Source: Pseudotabrizicola sp. (GTDB lineage: Bacteria; Pseudomonadota; Alphaproteobacteria; Rhodobacterales; Rhodobacteraceae). Taken from it: DNA of 64,000 nt. The notes beneath the pieces are model-generated. The model was given only the letters and a program-made list of their open reading frames with translations, was not told the origin of the DNA and ran no database searches. The stretch lies in the NCBI RefSeq assembly GCF_030684215.1, contig NZ_JAUXOV010000070.1, forward strand, positions 310,001 to 374,000, in the 5' to 3' direction. Made by a program: the position numbers and the translations under genes. Positions 26,938 to 35,751 of the stretch are shown here, piece after piece (within the stretch, counting starts at the first letter, position 1; every line of letters begins with the position of its first letter).

Positions 26938-28353
26938 TTACTCGCCCGCATCTTCCGGCAAAAGAAGATTAAGGCTGATGGCGATAACGGCGGCTGGCAG
27001 CAACCCCGAGGTCAGCAAGATCTGCGCCGTGCGTCCCATGTGTTGCAGTGCTTCTGGTGCCAGTTGCAGACCAAGGCTGACCGACAGCGCGGTGGCAAAG
27101 ATCACCATGTTACGGCGGTTCCATTTGACCTCGGACAGCATGTTGACGCCTGCGGCACAGACCATGCCGAACATCACAACAACGCCGCCGCCCAACACGT
27201 TGATAGGCACCGTGTTGATGGCCGCCCCGATCTTGGGCACAAGGCCGCAGACGATCAGGAAAATCGCACCGATGGTGACGACATGGCGGCTCATCACACC
27301 GGTCATGGCGATCAGGCCAACGTTTTGGCTGAACGAGGTGTTGGGCAATCCGCCGAACACGCCTGCGATGGCAGAGCCCGCGCCGTCGGCAAATGTGGCG
27401 CCTTCGATTTCTTTGTCGGTGGCTTCACGCCCGGCGCCGCCTTTGGCGATCCCGGACACGTCGCCGACAGTTTCAATGGCTGAAATCAGTGCCATGAAAC
27501 ACATGCCGATGATGATGGCTGCGTTGAACTCGAAGCCCCAGCGGAACGGGTTGGGTAGAGCAAAAAGACCTGCGCGCTCGATGGCGGTAAAGGTGACCTG
27601 ACCCATCGCAAGGGCCACAAGATAGCCCGCAATAATGCCGACCAACACGGCGGCCACGGCCATGAATCCCCGGGCAAAGAACTTGATGCCCAGCGTGACC
27701 AGAATCACCACCAGTGCGGGAAGCCATTGGCTGAAGCTGCCGAATTTGATGGTGGACCAGTCAACTGGTACGCCTTGCGCTTTTGCCTCGGCTATGGTGC
27801 GCATGCCCGCTTCCATCGCAGGCACGCCTCCGGCGGCGTATTGGATGCCGACCTTTACCAGCGCAAGGCCGATCATCAGCACGATCAGCCCAGTGACAAG
27901 TGGGGGCAGAGCATAGCGGATACGGCCAATCACAAAGCCGAGGAAAAAGTGAAAGATGCCGCCAATGATAACGCCCGTCATCAGCCCACCAAGGCCAGCA
28001 GCACCCAGACCTGCGACCGCCGGGATCATGATCGGAACAAAGGCAAAGGACGTGCCTTGCACTATCGGCAGGCGTGCGCCCACGGGCCCCATGCCAATGG
28101 ATTGAAACAGCGTGGCAATGCCCGCGAACAGCATCGACATCTGGATCATATAGGTCATGTCGGGAAAACCCAGCGCGCCCTGATCCGAGCCAAAGCCGAT
28201 GCCTGCCGCGCCGCAGACGATGATTGCGGGTGTCACGTTCGAGACGAACATCGCCAGCACATGCTGGATCCCGAGCGGAATCGCCCGCCCCAGGGGGGGC
28301 ATATAATCTGGGTCGCGGAGCTGCTCCGGCGTTCCCAATGCGGAACTTGTCAT
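26938..28353 (-). CDS. Nucleobase:cation symporter-2 (xanthine/urate permease)
   Basis: 471 residues with about 12-14 membrane helices. NCS2 signature motifs: QHVLAMFVSNVTPAIIVCGAAGIG at the start, QGTSFAFVPIM, and AISAIETVGDVSGIA (the substrate-site helix), followed by GGLPNTSFSQNVGLIAMTGV. It imports xanthine, urate or related purines with protons or sodium. ATG 28353 is chosen (GAGAGGAC upstream); an ATG at 28377 lacks a ribosome site. It follows allA on the same strand, so it delivers substrate to the pathway encoded around it. Confidence 0.9.
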   Translation of the reverse strand: MTSSALGTPEQLRDPDYMPPLGRAIPLGIQHVLAMFVSNVTPAIIVCGAAGIGFGSDQGALGFPDMTYMIQMSMLFAGIATLFQSIGMGPVGARLPIVQGTSFAFVPIMIPAVAGLGAAGLGGLMTGVIIGGIFHFFLGFVIGRIRYALPPLVTGLIVLMIGLALVKVGIQYAAGGVPAMEAGMRTIAEAKAQGVPVDWSTIKFGSFSQWLPALVVILVTLGIKFFARGFMAVAAVLVGIIAGYLVALAMGQVTFTAIERAGLFALPNPFRWGFEFNAAIIIGMCFMALISAIETVGDVSGIAKGGAGREATDKEIEGATFADGAGSAIAGVFGGLPNTSFSQNVGLIAMTGVMSRHVVTIGAIFLIVCGLVPKIGAAINTVPINVLGGGVVVMFGMVCAAGVNMLSEVKWNRRNMVIFATALSVSLGLQLAPEALQHMGRTAQILLTSGLLPAAVIAISLNLLLPEDAGE

Positions 28354-28389
28354 TTGTGGGTCCTCTCCCTTGGGCATTGATTATTCGCG

Positions 28390-28418
28390 CCGTCTGCGCT
28401 GCCCTAAGGCGCAGACGG
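28390..28418 (-). other. Intercistronic hairpin between allA and the purine permease
   Basis: CCGTCTGCGC (28390-28399) pairs perfectly with GCGCAGACGG (28409-28418). On the minus strand it lies between the allA stop and the permease start and has no U-run, so it is more likely an mRNA processing or attenuation element than a full terminator. Confidence 0.5.
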
Positions 28419-28435
28419 TTAGCCGCGCCCCCTCC

Positions 28436-28912
28436 TCAGGGCGCGAGAACCGTCCAGTTTTGGCTATAACGGTGTTCTTCTAGGTTTGGCGTGGGACCGA
28501 TCCGGTCGATAACGGCAAACAATCCGGGGGCGTGCAGCGGGGTCAGCACTCCATGCCAGACCCCCCGATGCAGGTTGATGCCCTGCGCACCATTGGTCAG
28601 GAAGGTCAGTGGCGTATCGGCGGGGCTGGACGCCACGATGACCAGAAACGGGTGCTGGGTCATGGGCACAAAGGCCTGCGAGCCATCGGGGTGGCGTTCG
28701 ATCAGATCGAAACTGTAAGGCAGAACGCGCGGTTCGGCCTTGAAAACCGAGATCCCGGCGTGGCCTTCGGGGCCGAAATCAATGCGGGCGCGGTCGTGAT
28801 GGCGCTGGCACAGGCCTGCGTTGATCAGCCGAAAATCGCCTGTGGCATCAAGTACATCGCCAAAGGGCGCGAAGGCTTCGGCGGTCAACAAAGTAGGGGT
28901 CAGGGCCTGCAT
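28436..28912 (-). CDS. allA: Ureidoglycolate lyase
   Basis: 158 residues, cupin-like AllA family. It splits (S)-ureidoglycolate into glyoxylate and urea, the last step of allantoin breakdown. TAEAFAPFGDVLD, HHDRARIDF, VPMTQHPFLVIVA and INLHRGVWHGVLTPL (with the expected His residues) are family blocks. ATG 28912 gives the usual length; the frame is open further upstream to 28993 but without similarity. The glyoxylate made is the input of the bhc cycle 9 kb away. Confidence 0.92.
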   Translation of the reverse strand: MQALTPTLLTAEAFAPFGDVLDATGDFRLINAGLCQRHHDRARIDFGPEGHAGISVFKAEPRVLPYSFDLIERHPDGSQAFVPMTQHPFLVIVASSPADTPLTFLTNGAQGINLHRGVWHGVLTPLHAPGLFAVIDRIGPTPNLEEHRYSQNWTVLAP

Positions 28913-28944
28913 CGGGTGCGCCTTTTTTCTGGCGGAGACTGGGG

Positions 28945-29003
28945 CTTTCACACCCCCCAGCTCTGTGGTTGCTGGGACCATTGGCGAAACCATCGGCTAT
29001 CCG
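28945..29003. repeat. Palindromic intergenic element between allE and allA
   Basis: CTGGGG, nine bases and CCCCCCAG form a hairpin, then ACCATTGGCGAAACCAT follows. TGGCGAAACCA and the CCCCCCAG arm also occur between bhcA and bhcB (20683-20722), so both are likely copies of one element. Confidence 0.45.
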
Positions 29004-29040
29004 TAGGATGCTTGGGAACAGGCAATGGATGGGGGCCAGA

Positions 29041-29883
29041 CTATCTGGCCGCCCCAAAGGCGCCGGGACCACGCAGCTTGGCGTGGCGGTTGACGTCTTT
29101 GTAGAGCAGGTAGCGGAACGGGCCGGGGCCTGCGGCGTAGCAGGCTTGCGGGCAATAAGCGCGCAGCCACATGAAATCGCCGGCCTCTACCTCGACCCAA
29201 TCCTGATTGAGTTTGTAGACGGCTTTGCCTTCCAGCACATATAGCCCGTGTTCCATCACATGGGTTTCTTCAAACGGGATGGAGCCGCCCGGTTGGAAGG
29301 TCACGATATTGACGTGTGCATCGTGCCGCAAATCCGTGGGGTCGGCAAAGCGGGTGGTGCCCCAGACGCCATTGGTGTCGGGCATCAGCGACAGTGGCAC
29401 ATCCCGTTCGTTGATGATGATGGGGTCAGGCCGGGCAATGCCGGGTGCGGCTTCATAGAGCTTACGCAGCCAGTGGAAGCGAGCGGGCGCATCGCCAGTC
29501 GCCCGCAAGGTCCAGCGACTGCCAGCGGGGATAAAGGCGTAGCCGCCTGCATCCATCTTATGCGCCTGATCGTCGATGGTCAGTGTGGCAAGACCTTGGG
29601 TGAAAAACAGCCAATGCTCTGCACCGTCTTCGGCATCGGGCACTTCTGATCCGCCGCCGGGGGCGACCTCCATCACATATTGGCTGAAGGTTTCGGAAAA
29701 CCCGCTCATCGGGCGGGCGATCAGCCAAAGCCGGGTCTGGGTCCAGCCAGGCAGAAAGCTGGTGACAATATCGGAAAAGCAGCCCTTTGGGATAACGGCA
29801 TAGGCCGGGGTAAACACGGCGCGCTGCGTCATCAGGCTGGTTTGCGGGGGCAGGCCGCCAGTGGGGGCGTAATACTGTGTCAT
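29041..29883 (-). CDS. allE: (S)-ureidoglycine aminohydrolase (bicupin)
   Basis: 280 residues, two cupin domains (about 60-130 and 185-260). It releases ammonia from ureidoglycine to give ureidoglycolate, the AllA substrate. ETFSQYVMEVAPGGGSE and VNIVTFQPGGSIPFEETHVMEHGLYVLEGKAVY (the Mn-binding His/Glu cupin motif, given here by its ends) are typical. Its start overlaps the stop of puuE-uraD by 4 nt (ATGA). Confidence 0.92.
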   Translation of the reverse strand: MTQYYAPTGGLPPQTSLMTQRAVFTPAYAVIPKGCFSDIVTSFLPGWTQTRLWLIARPMSGFSETFSQYVMEVAPGGGSEVPDAEDGAEHWLFFTQGLATLTIDDQAHKMDAGGYAFIPAGSRWTLRATGDAPARFHWLRKLYEAAPGIARPDPIIINERDVPLSLMPDTNGVWGTTRFADPTDLRHDAHVNIVTFQPGGSIPFEETHVMEHGLYVLEGKAVYKLNQDWVEVEAGDFMWLRAYCPQACYAAGPGPFRYLLYKDVNRHAKLRGPGAFGAAR

Positions 29884-31295
29884 GGCAGGGTGTCTTTCAG
29901 GCGCAGTTCGGCAATACGCTCAACCTGTGCGCATGCGGTTGAAAACTCGGTCGCGGTGTCGTTCGCGATGCGCGCGGCAAAGGCGGCGAGGATGCCGTTT
30001 TTGCTATGATCGCGCACGGCGATGATGAAGGGGAAGCCGTGCTTTGCCATGTAGTCGGCATTAAGCTGCTGAAACGTCTCGCGCTCGGCATCAGTTAATG
30101 AGTCCAGTGCCGCACTGGCCTGTTCGGCGGTGGAATCTGGGGTCAGTCGCTTGGCGGCGGCAAGTTTTCCGGCAAGATCCGGGTGCGCGGTCAGCACACC
30201 AAGCCGTGCGTCATGCGAAGCTGTGCGGAAGATCCTGGCCAAGGCCGAGTGAACCCCGGTGGCACAATCATGGGCCGGGCCCAGTTCCAGATCCCAAGCG
30301 CGCTCGGCTATCCATGGCGAATGCTCAAAGACCCCGCCGAAACGCTCGGTAAATCGGGCGCGGGTCATCTGGCTGGGGCGTTCAAAGCGCGTGTGCGGAT
30401 GGGTTTTTGTCCAATGCCGAGCGATGTCAATGCGGCGGGGAAACCAGACACCTGTATGGGCCTGCGCATAGTCAAGAAACCGCTTCAACCCGGCGATCTT
30501 GCCGGGGCGACCGATCAGGCGGTTGTGCAGGCCGATCGAGAACATCTTGGCCCGGCCTTCGCCTCCTTCGGCGTAAAGCGTGTCGAAGCTGTCTTTCAGA
30601 TACTGAAAGAACTGCTCGCCCGTGACATAGCCCGGCGCGGTGGCAAAGCGCATGTCGTTTGCCTCCAGTGTGTAGGGGATCACCAGTTGATCGTGGTCGC
30701 CCACTTCCAGCCAATAGGGCAGGTCATCATCGTAAGTATCTGAAATCCAGGCAAGCTTTCGGGTCTCTGCCGTAAGGCGGACCGTATTCATTGAACAGCG
30801 CCCGGTATACCATCCTTGTGGGGGCTCACCGGTGAGTTCTTCGTGCAGGCGGAAGGAGTCAGCGATCTGGGCGGCTTCCTCGGCCTCCGACAAATCGCGG
30901 TGGTCCACCCATTTCAGCCCATGGCTGGCGATTTCCCAGCCAGCAGCCTTCATTGCCGCCACCTGTTCGGGGTTGCGCGCCAATGCAGTGGTGACACCGT
31001 ACACCGTCACTGGAATGTTGTGCGTTGTGAACAAGCGGTGCAGCCGCCAGAACCCGGCCCGCGCACCGTAATCATAGATCGATTCCATGTTCCAATGCCG
31101 CATCCCCGGCCAGGGTGCCGCCCCTGCAATATCGGAAAGGAATGCCTCGGATTGTGCATCGCCATGCAGCAGATTGTTTTCGCCGCCTTCTTCGTAATTC
31201 AGGACCAGGGAAATGGCGATTTTTGCACCACCCGGCCATGTGGCGTCGGGCGTGTCGGGGCCATGGCCACGAAAATCTCGGGGGTAGCGGTTCAC
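29880..31295 (-). CDS. puuE: Allantoinase PuuE fused to OHCU decarboxylase UraD
   Basis: 471 residues with two enzymes. Residues about 1-300 are a polysaccharide-deacetylase-fold, metal-independent allantoinase (PuuE): YPRDFRGHGPDTPDATWPGGAKIAISLVLNYEEGGE, WEIASHGLKWVDH. Residues about 310-471 are UraD: FGGVFEHSPWIAERAW with the catalytic His, and HGFPFIIAVRDHSK. UraD turns OHCU into allantoin and PuuE opens allantoin to allantoate, so successive steps sit on one chain. First gene of a puuE-allE-allA(-permease) operon, divergent from uraH (156 bp apart). Confidence 0.93.
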   Translation of the reverse strand: MNRYPRDFRGHGPDTPDATWPGGAKIAISLVLNYEEGGENNLLHGDAQSEAFLSDIAGAAPWPGMRHWNMESIYDYGARAGFWRLHRLFTTHNIPVTVYGVTTALARNPEQVAAMKAAGWEIASHGLKWVDHRDLSEAEEAAQIADSFRLHEELTGEPPQGWYTGRCSMNTVRLTAETRKLAWISDTYDDDLPYWLEVGDHDQLVIPYTLEANDMRFATAPGYVTGEQFFQYLKDSFDTLYAEGGEGRAKMFSIGLHNRLIGRPGKIAGLKRFLDYAQAHTGVWFPRRIDIARHWTKTHPHTRFERPSQMTRARFTERFGGVFEHSPWIAERAWDLELGPAHDCATGVHSALARIFRTASHDARLGVLTAHPDLAGKLAAAKRLTPDSTAEQASAALDSLTDAERETFQQLNADYMAKHGFPFIIAVRDHSKNGILAAFAARIANDTATEFSTACAQVERIAELRLKDTLP

Positions 31296-31451
31296 CGGGA
31301 TACCTCACTTTCAAGCGTTGCGAAATGATAGGCGCAAAATTTGCGGCATTTTATCAAGAAATTCGCGAAAGACATATCGTGTGAACACACAGTCGTATCG
31401 GCGCGCGTTTCGTGCTGTCATGCGACGGGCAAACCGATGAAGGAGTGGGCA

Positions 31452-31805
31452 ATGGGGCGACTTTCGACGCATGTGCTGGATACAGCGCTTGGCAAACCGG
31501 CAGCAGGGGTGAAAATCTGGCTCTACCGCGTCAGCAGCACTGGGCACAAAAAGATTGCCGAGGTTGTGACCAACGCTGATGGCCGCACGGATGCGCCGCT
31601 TTTGACGGGCGAAGCGTTGGAAGTGGGCACATATGAGCTGGTGTTTTGTGCGGGCGACTATCTGCGCGCATCCGGCCAGTCAGCGGGCGATGTTTTGTTT
31701 TTAAACGAGATTCCAATTCGTTTTGGTGTGCCGGATGCAGACCAGCACTATCATGTGCCTTTGTTGATCTCGCCCTTTGCCTATTCAACATATCGGGGCA
31801 GTTGA
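31452..31805 (+). CDS. uraH: 5-hydroxyisourate hydrolase (transthyretin-like)
   Basis: 117 residues. It hydrolyses 5-hydroxyisourate to OHCU, the step before UraD. LSTHVLDTALGKPAAGVKIWLYR carries the N-terminal signature with its catalytic His, NADGRTDAPLL the Arg, and the C-terminus is YHVPLLISPFAYSTYRGS (the YRGS tail is diagnostic). ATG 31452 with GGAG upstream. Divergent from puuE-uraD, so probably induced together. Confidence 0.95.
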   Translation: MGRLSTHVLDTALGKPAAGVKIWLYRVSSTGHKKIAEVVTNADGRTDAPLLTGEALEVGTYELVFCAGDYLRASGQSAGDVLFLNEIPIRFGVPDADQHYHVPLLISPFAYSTYRGS

Positions 31806-31892
31806 CGAAAGTATTTGAAACCTGACCTTGCGTCGGGCACCAGAAAGCGATTTTGTCTTGCGACAAGATTAGCACTTTTCTGGGAGAGTGGC

Positions 31893-33359
31893 ATGTTCAG
31901 ATCCAAAGTATTGATGGCAGCGCCGGTTATGGCGTTTTTGATGTGTGGCACGGCACAGGCGGCCCTGACTGTTGATCAGGTCTGGGCCGACCTGCAGGCG
32001 GCAGCTGTGTCGGGTGGTCTCAAGATCACCGTTGCGACCGAGGTTGCGGGGAACCGCGAACTTACATTGAATGGCGTCTCTATCGGCGCAGAGGGCGAGC
32101 CTGCCTTTGCCACGATTTCCGAAGTCGCAATTGTCGAGCAGGAAGATGGCAGCGTCGCCTTTTTCCCGGCCGAGATCAAACTTCAGGGTGCTGGCGCGGG
32201 CACGGTGACAGTCGATCATGAAGAACTGTCGATCAGTGCTTTTGAGGATGCGGGCGGTCTGGGTTATGGCATTGATGCGGACAGTCTGAAACTGCTGGTC
32301 AACATGGCGGACGGCGATAGCTTTTTTGATGGTGTCTTTGATCTGGTATCAGTGGGCGGGCGCTACACGCGGGGTCGTGAAACGCTTGGCCTTGAACTGT
32401 CGGCCGAGCAGGTGGCATATACGATCAAGCAAAAAGACCCCTCCATTGGCATTGATAGCTCTCAGGTCAGCGATACCGCCGATGTGGTCTTGACGGGAGA
32501 AATCACCTTGCCCGAGGGTATCGACCTTATGTCATTGCAAAGCAGCGCCGCCTTTGCCGATGCTGTGCGCGCAGGTCTGGGGCTGAGCCTTGAGGCGACC
32601 CAAGGCGTATCAAAGGGTGATCTGGTCGACAACAATCCGATGATGCCTATGAGCGTTGAGTTTTTGGCAGAGCCGGGAGTTTCCTCGATCACCATCAACG
32701 CAGATACGTTTGATATCTCTACCAGTGTCGATGGGATGACCGTTGCAATCCGCCCGCCTATGCTGCCAATGCCGGTGAATGCCACGACTGGTACCTTTGC
32801 GCTGGGTCTGGCGATGCCGATGGTGGCTGCGACTGAGGCCGGGGATTACGGATTTGATCTGAAGCTGGAGGGTCTGGTGCTGGACGATGCGGCTTGGGGC
32901 ATGTTTGACCCTGCCTCTGTGCTGGACCGTGGCCCGCTGGATGTGGCGCTTGAACTGGGCGGCAAGGCCAGCGTTGATATGCTGGATCTGATGGTTTCTG
33001 GCGAAACTGGCGCACCGCCAACCACCATGCCGGAACTGCAATCGCTGGATATCCGCACGATGGCGATCAAGGCGCTTGGCGCTGCCGTGACAGGCACAGG
33101 GGCGTTCACCTTTGACAATTCGATGGTGGCCATGGGTGGCCCGCCGCTGCCCATCGGAACCGCCGATGTCCGGCTGGAGGGTGGCAACAAGGTCGTCGAT
33201 GCCTTGATCAAGCTGGGTGTGATCACCGACGAAGACGCAATGGGCGCGCGGATGATGATGGCCATGTTTGGCCAGCCAGCCGGTGATGATGTCCTGACCT
33301 CGAAGATTGAAGCGCGTGAAGGCGGGTCGATATTCGTGAACGGCCAGCAGATCCAGTAA
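31893..33359 (+). CDS. DUF2125 domain-containing secreted/periplasmic protein
   Basis: 488 residues. Signal peptide MFRSKVLMAAPVMAFLMCGTAQA, cleaved before ALTVDQ. The rest is beta-rich with repeated LxLxG patterns as in the alphaproteobacterial DUF2125 family (ALTVDQVWADLQAAAVSGGLKITVATE; AAVTGTGAFTFDNS; VRLEGGNKVVDALIKLGVI near the end). It resembles AsmA-like lipid-transfer folds in style, but no function is established. ATG 31893 after GGGAGAG. It is followed by a strong terminator. Confidence 0.75.
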   Translation: MFRSKVLMAAPVMAFLMCGTAQAALTVDQVWADLQAAAVSGGLKITVATEVAGNRELTLNGVSIGAEGEPAFATISEVAIVEQEDGSVAFFPAEIKLQGAGAGTVTVDHEELSISAFEDAGGLGYGIDADSLKLLVNMADGDSFFDGVFDLVSVGGRYTRGRETLGLELSAEQVAYTIKQKDPSIGIDSSQVSDTADVVLTGEITLPEGIDLMSLQSSAAFADAVRAGLGLSLEATQGVSKGDLVDNNPMMPMSVEFLAEPGVSSITINADTFDISTSVDGMTVAIRPPMLPMPVNATTGTFALGLAMPMVAATEAGDYGFDLKLEGLVLDDAAWGMFDPASVLDRGPLDVALELGGKASVDMLDLMVSGETGAPPTTMPELQSLDIRTMAIKALGAAVTGTGAFTFDNSMVAMGGPPLPIGTADVRLEGGNKVVDALIKLGVITDEDAMGARMMMAMFGQPAGDDVLTSKIEAREGGSIFVNGQQIQ

Positions 33360-33375
33360 GGGATATGACACCACA

Positions 33376-33409
33376 AAAACGCCCGCGCTCTTTCCTGCGC
33401 GGGCGTTTT
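33376..33409. terminator. Strong bidirectional terminator
   Basis: AAAACGCCCGCGC (33376-33388) pairs perfectly with GCGCGGGCGTTTT (33397-33409) over an 8-nt loop. T-runs follow on both strands. It ends the DUF2125 gene (plus) and the LysR gene (minus). Confidence 0.92.
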
Positions 33410-33416
33410 CATTTTG

Positions 33417-34334
33417 TCAGCCGTCGATTGCCCGACGCAGCTCATCCTTGATCTTTGCGGCCATGTAATCGGTAAACAGCCTGACCTTGGGGTCTTTCAG
33501 ACGCCGATGCTGGCTCAGGCTGGACAGTTGCACCGAAATGGGTGGGGTTGCGGTTGCCACAGGCACCAGATTCCCTGCGCGCAAATGATCTGCCACCTCG
33601 AATTGCGGCTTCATCACAATGCCTCGCCCGGCAAGCGCCCAATGCGTCAGCACATCGCCGTCATCCGATTCATAAGGGCCGGCGATTTCATACCGGCGCG
33701 CGCCCTCGGCGGTGATCAGGGTCCATTGAAACTCTTTGGCACCCGGAAAGCGCAGGTTCAGACAGTCATGCTTGTCGCGCAGCAGGGCGGCCCCGTCCTC
33801 GGGCATGCCGCGCCGCGCGATGTAATCTGGCGCGGCACACAGCACGCGCTGACAATCCGCGATCAGCCGCACCTTTAGGGTGCTGTCTTCCAGAATGCCC
33901 AGATGAAAGGCCACGTCGATGCCTTCACTGACTACATCCACCCCCCGGTCTGACAGGCGCAGGCGCACATCTATCTGCGGATACATATCCTTGAAGGGTG
34001 GCACATGGGGCGCGATGAACCGCCGCCCGATGCCTAGCGGCGCAGCGACAAAGATCGTGCCGCGAGGGTTCTGGGTGACATCCATCACCGCAGATTCGGC
34101 GTCTTCAATCGCCTCCAGAATGCGGATGGCGCCCTCGTAAAAGATGCGCCCGTTTTCGGTGGGTTGCAGGCTGCGCGTGGTGCGGTTGAACAATCGCACG
34201 CCCAGATGCTTTTCCAGTTCAGAAATTCGGGCAGATGCCACAGCAGGAGACGCGCGCTGATCTCGTGCTGCCGCACTCATACTGCCCAATTCGTAGACAC
34301 GCACAAACATACGGATGGTGTTGACGTAGGACAT
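33417..34334 (-). CDS. LysR family transcriptional regulator
   Basis: 305 residues from ATG 34334. N-terminal winged helix: MSYVNTIRMFVRVYELGSMSAAARDQRASPAVASARISELEKHLGVRLFNRTTRSLQPTENG (described by its ends); the C-terminal effector domain follows with DVAFHLGIL and an ALAGRGIVMKPQFEV block. It is divergent from the urate oxidase gene puuD with 114 bp between, and so a likely local regulator of purine use. The effector is not known. The frame is open far upstream across puuD, which is only antisense noise. Confidence 0.9.
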   Translation of the reverse strand: MSYVNTIRMFVRVYELGSMSAAARDQRASPAVASARISELEKHLGVRLFNRTTRSLQPTENGRIFYEGAIRILEAIEDAESAVMDVTQNPRGTIFVAAPLGIGRRFIAPHVPPFKDMYPQIDVRLRLSDRGVDVVSEGIDVAFHLGILEDSTLKVRLIADCQRVLCAAPDYIARRGMPEDGAALLRDKHDCLNLRFPGAKEFQWTLITAEGARRYEIAGPYESDDGDVLTHWALAGRGIVMKPQFEVADHLRAGNLVPVATATPPISVQLSSLSQHRRLKDPKVRLFTDYMAAKIKDELRRAIDG

Positions 34335-34448
34335 ATGGGCACATCCCATTATACGGCAGGATTTGAAAGTGATCCAGTATTTCACAGGATTAACAGAAGA
34401 TGACGCTTCGGTATAGCCTTTGTGCAAAAGCAAGCAGGGAGACACGCG

Positions 34449-35687
34449 ATGTATGATCTGGCGGTGATGTGGGAATGGGTCGAGATCGGCGTGCGCTGGT
34501 TGCATGTGATCACGGCGATCGCCTGGATCGGGTCGTCGTTCTATTTCGTGGCGCTGGACCTTGGGTTGCGCAAGACCCCCAGCCTGCCGCCGCTGGCGCA
34601 TGGCGAGGAATGGCAGGTGCATGGCGGCGGTTTCTATCACATCCAGAAATATCTGGTCGCGCCGGAAATGATGCCAGAGCATCTGACATGGTTCAAATGG
34701 GAAAGCTACGCCACCTGGCTGTCGGGTTTTGCCATGCTGGTGCTGGTCTATTATCTGGGGGCGGAAATGTTCCTGATCGACCCGCAGGTGATGGATCTGG
34801 CCGTATGGCAGGCAGTGGCCATATCGCTGGCGTCGCTCGCTTTTGGCTGGCTGGCCTATAACACCCTGTGCCGGGTCTTTGTGAATGCCGATCAGACCGT
34901 GCTGATGGTTGCGCTGTTCGTGGTGCTTGTGGGGATGTCGTGGTTTTACACGCAGGTCTTCTCTGGCCGCGCCGCCTTGCTTCATCTTGGCGCGTTCACT
35001 GCCACGATCATGAGCGCGAACGTCTTTATGATCATCATGCCGAACCAGCGCATCGTGGTCGCGGACCTCAAGGCCGGGCGCACGCCGGATGCCAAATACG
35101 GCAAGATCGCCAAGCAGCGCAGCACGCATAACAATTATCTGACGCTGCCCGTGATTTTCCTGATGCTATCAAACCACTACCCGCTGATCTTTGCGACACA
35201 GTATAACTGGATTATCGCATCGCTGGTCTTCCTGATGGGCGTTACCATCCGGCACTGGTTCAACAGCCAGCATGCACGCAAAGGCAACCCGCATTGGACA
35301 TGGGGTCTTACCGCCATTCTGTTCCTGTTGATCGCTTGGCTGTCCACCGCCCCGATGCGCAATGTGCCAGATCCACAGGCCACACTGTCAGGTGCCGCGC
35401 TTCAGCACGCCGCCGCCGCTGGCTTTGACGATGTGGTCGGCATCGTGCAGGGCCGGTGCAGCATGTGCCACGCGGCAGAGCCGTCTTGGGATGGCATGGT
35501 CTGGCCGCCAAAGGGTGTGGTGCTGGAAACCGAGGCGCAAATCGCGATTGAGGCACGGCGCATCTATATGCAGGCGGGCCTCAGCCACGCCATGCCCCCC
35601 GGCAACCTGAGCTATATGGAGCCCGAAGAACGCCTTGCCATCATCCGCTGGTTCCGTGCCGCAGGGATGGGCGGAGTCGAGGGCTGA
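34449..35687 (+). CDS. puuD: Urate oxidase PuuD, membrane protein with cytochrome c domain
   Basis: 412 residues. About eight membrane helices (residues 15-300) with conserved His (WLHVITAIAWIGSSFYFVALD; GGGFYHIQKYLVAPE), then a C-terminal cytochrome c domain with the haem motif CSMCH (in QGRCSMCHAAEPSW) and distal Met in HAMPPGNLSYM. It oxidises urate to 5-hydroxyisourate and passes electrons to the respiratory chain, replacing soluble uricase. ATG 34449; uraH and uraD for the next two steps are encoded 3-5 kb away. Confidence 0.94.
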   Translation: MYDLAVMWEWVEIGVRWLHVITAIAWIGSSFYFVALDLGLRKTPSLPPLAHGEEWQVHGGGFYHIQKYLVAPEMMPEHLTWFKWESYATWLSGFAMLVLVYYLGAEMFLIDPQVMDLAVWQAVAISLASLAFGWLAYNTLCRVFVNADQTVLMVALFVVLVGMSWFYTQVFSGRAALLHLGAFTATIMSANVFMIIMPNQRIVVADLKAGRTPDAKYGKIAKQRSTHNNYLTLPVIFLMLSNHYPLIFATQYNWIIASLVFLMGVTIRHWFNSQHARKGNPHWTWGLTAILFLLIAWLSTAPMRNVPDPQATLSGAALQHAAAAGFDDVVGIVQGRCSMCHAAEPSWDGMVWPPKGVVLETEAQIAIEARRIYMQAGLSHAMPPGNLSYMEPEERLAIIRWFRAAGMGGVEG

Positions 35688-35703
35688 GAGCGCACTGCAT
35701 GAC

Positions 35704-35735
35704 AAAAGGGCCGGGGATCATTCCCCGGCCCTTTT
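35704..35735. terminator. Strong bidirectional terminator
   Basis: AAAAGGGCCGGGG (35704-35716) pairs perfectly with CCCCGGCCCTTTT (35723-35735), 6-nt loop. It lies 16 nt after puuD (plus) and 17 nt after znuA (minus), with T-runs for both. Confidence 0.92.
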
Positions 35736-35751
35736 GCTGTGTTGGTATGGT

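Noticed and set aside
34335-35129. Upstream extension of the LysR gene by about 265 codons
   Set aside because: It is antisense to puuD; the helix-turn-helix begins normally at ATG 34334.
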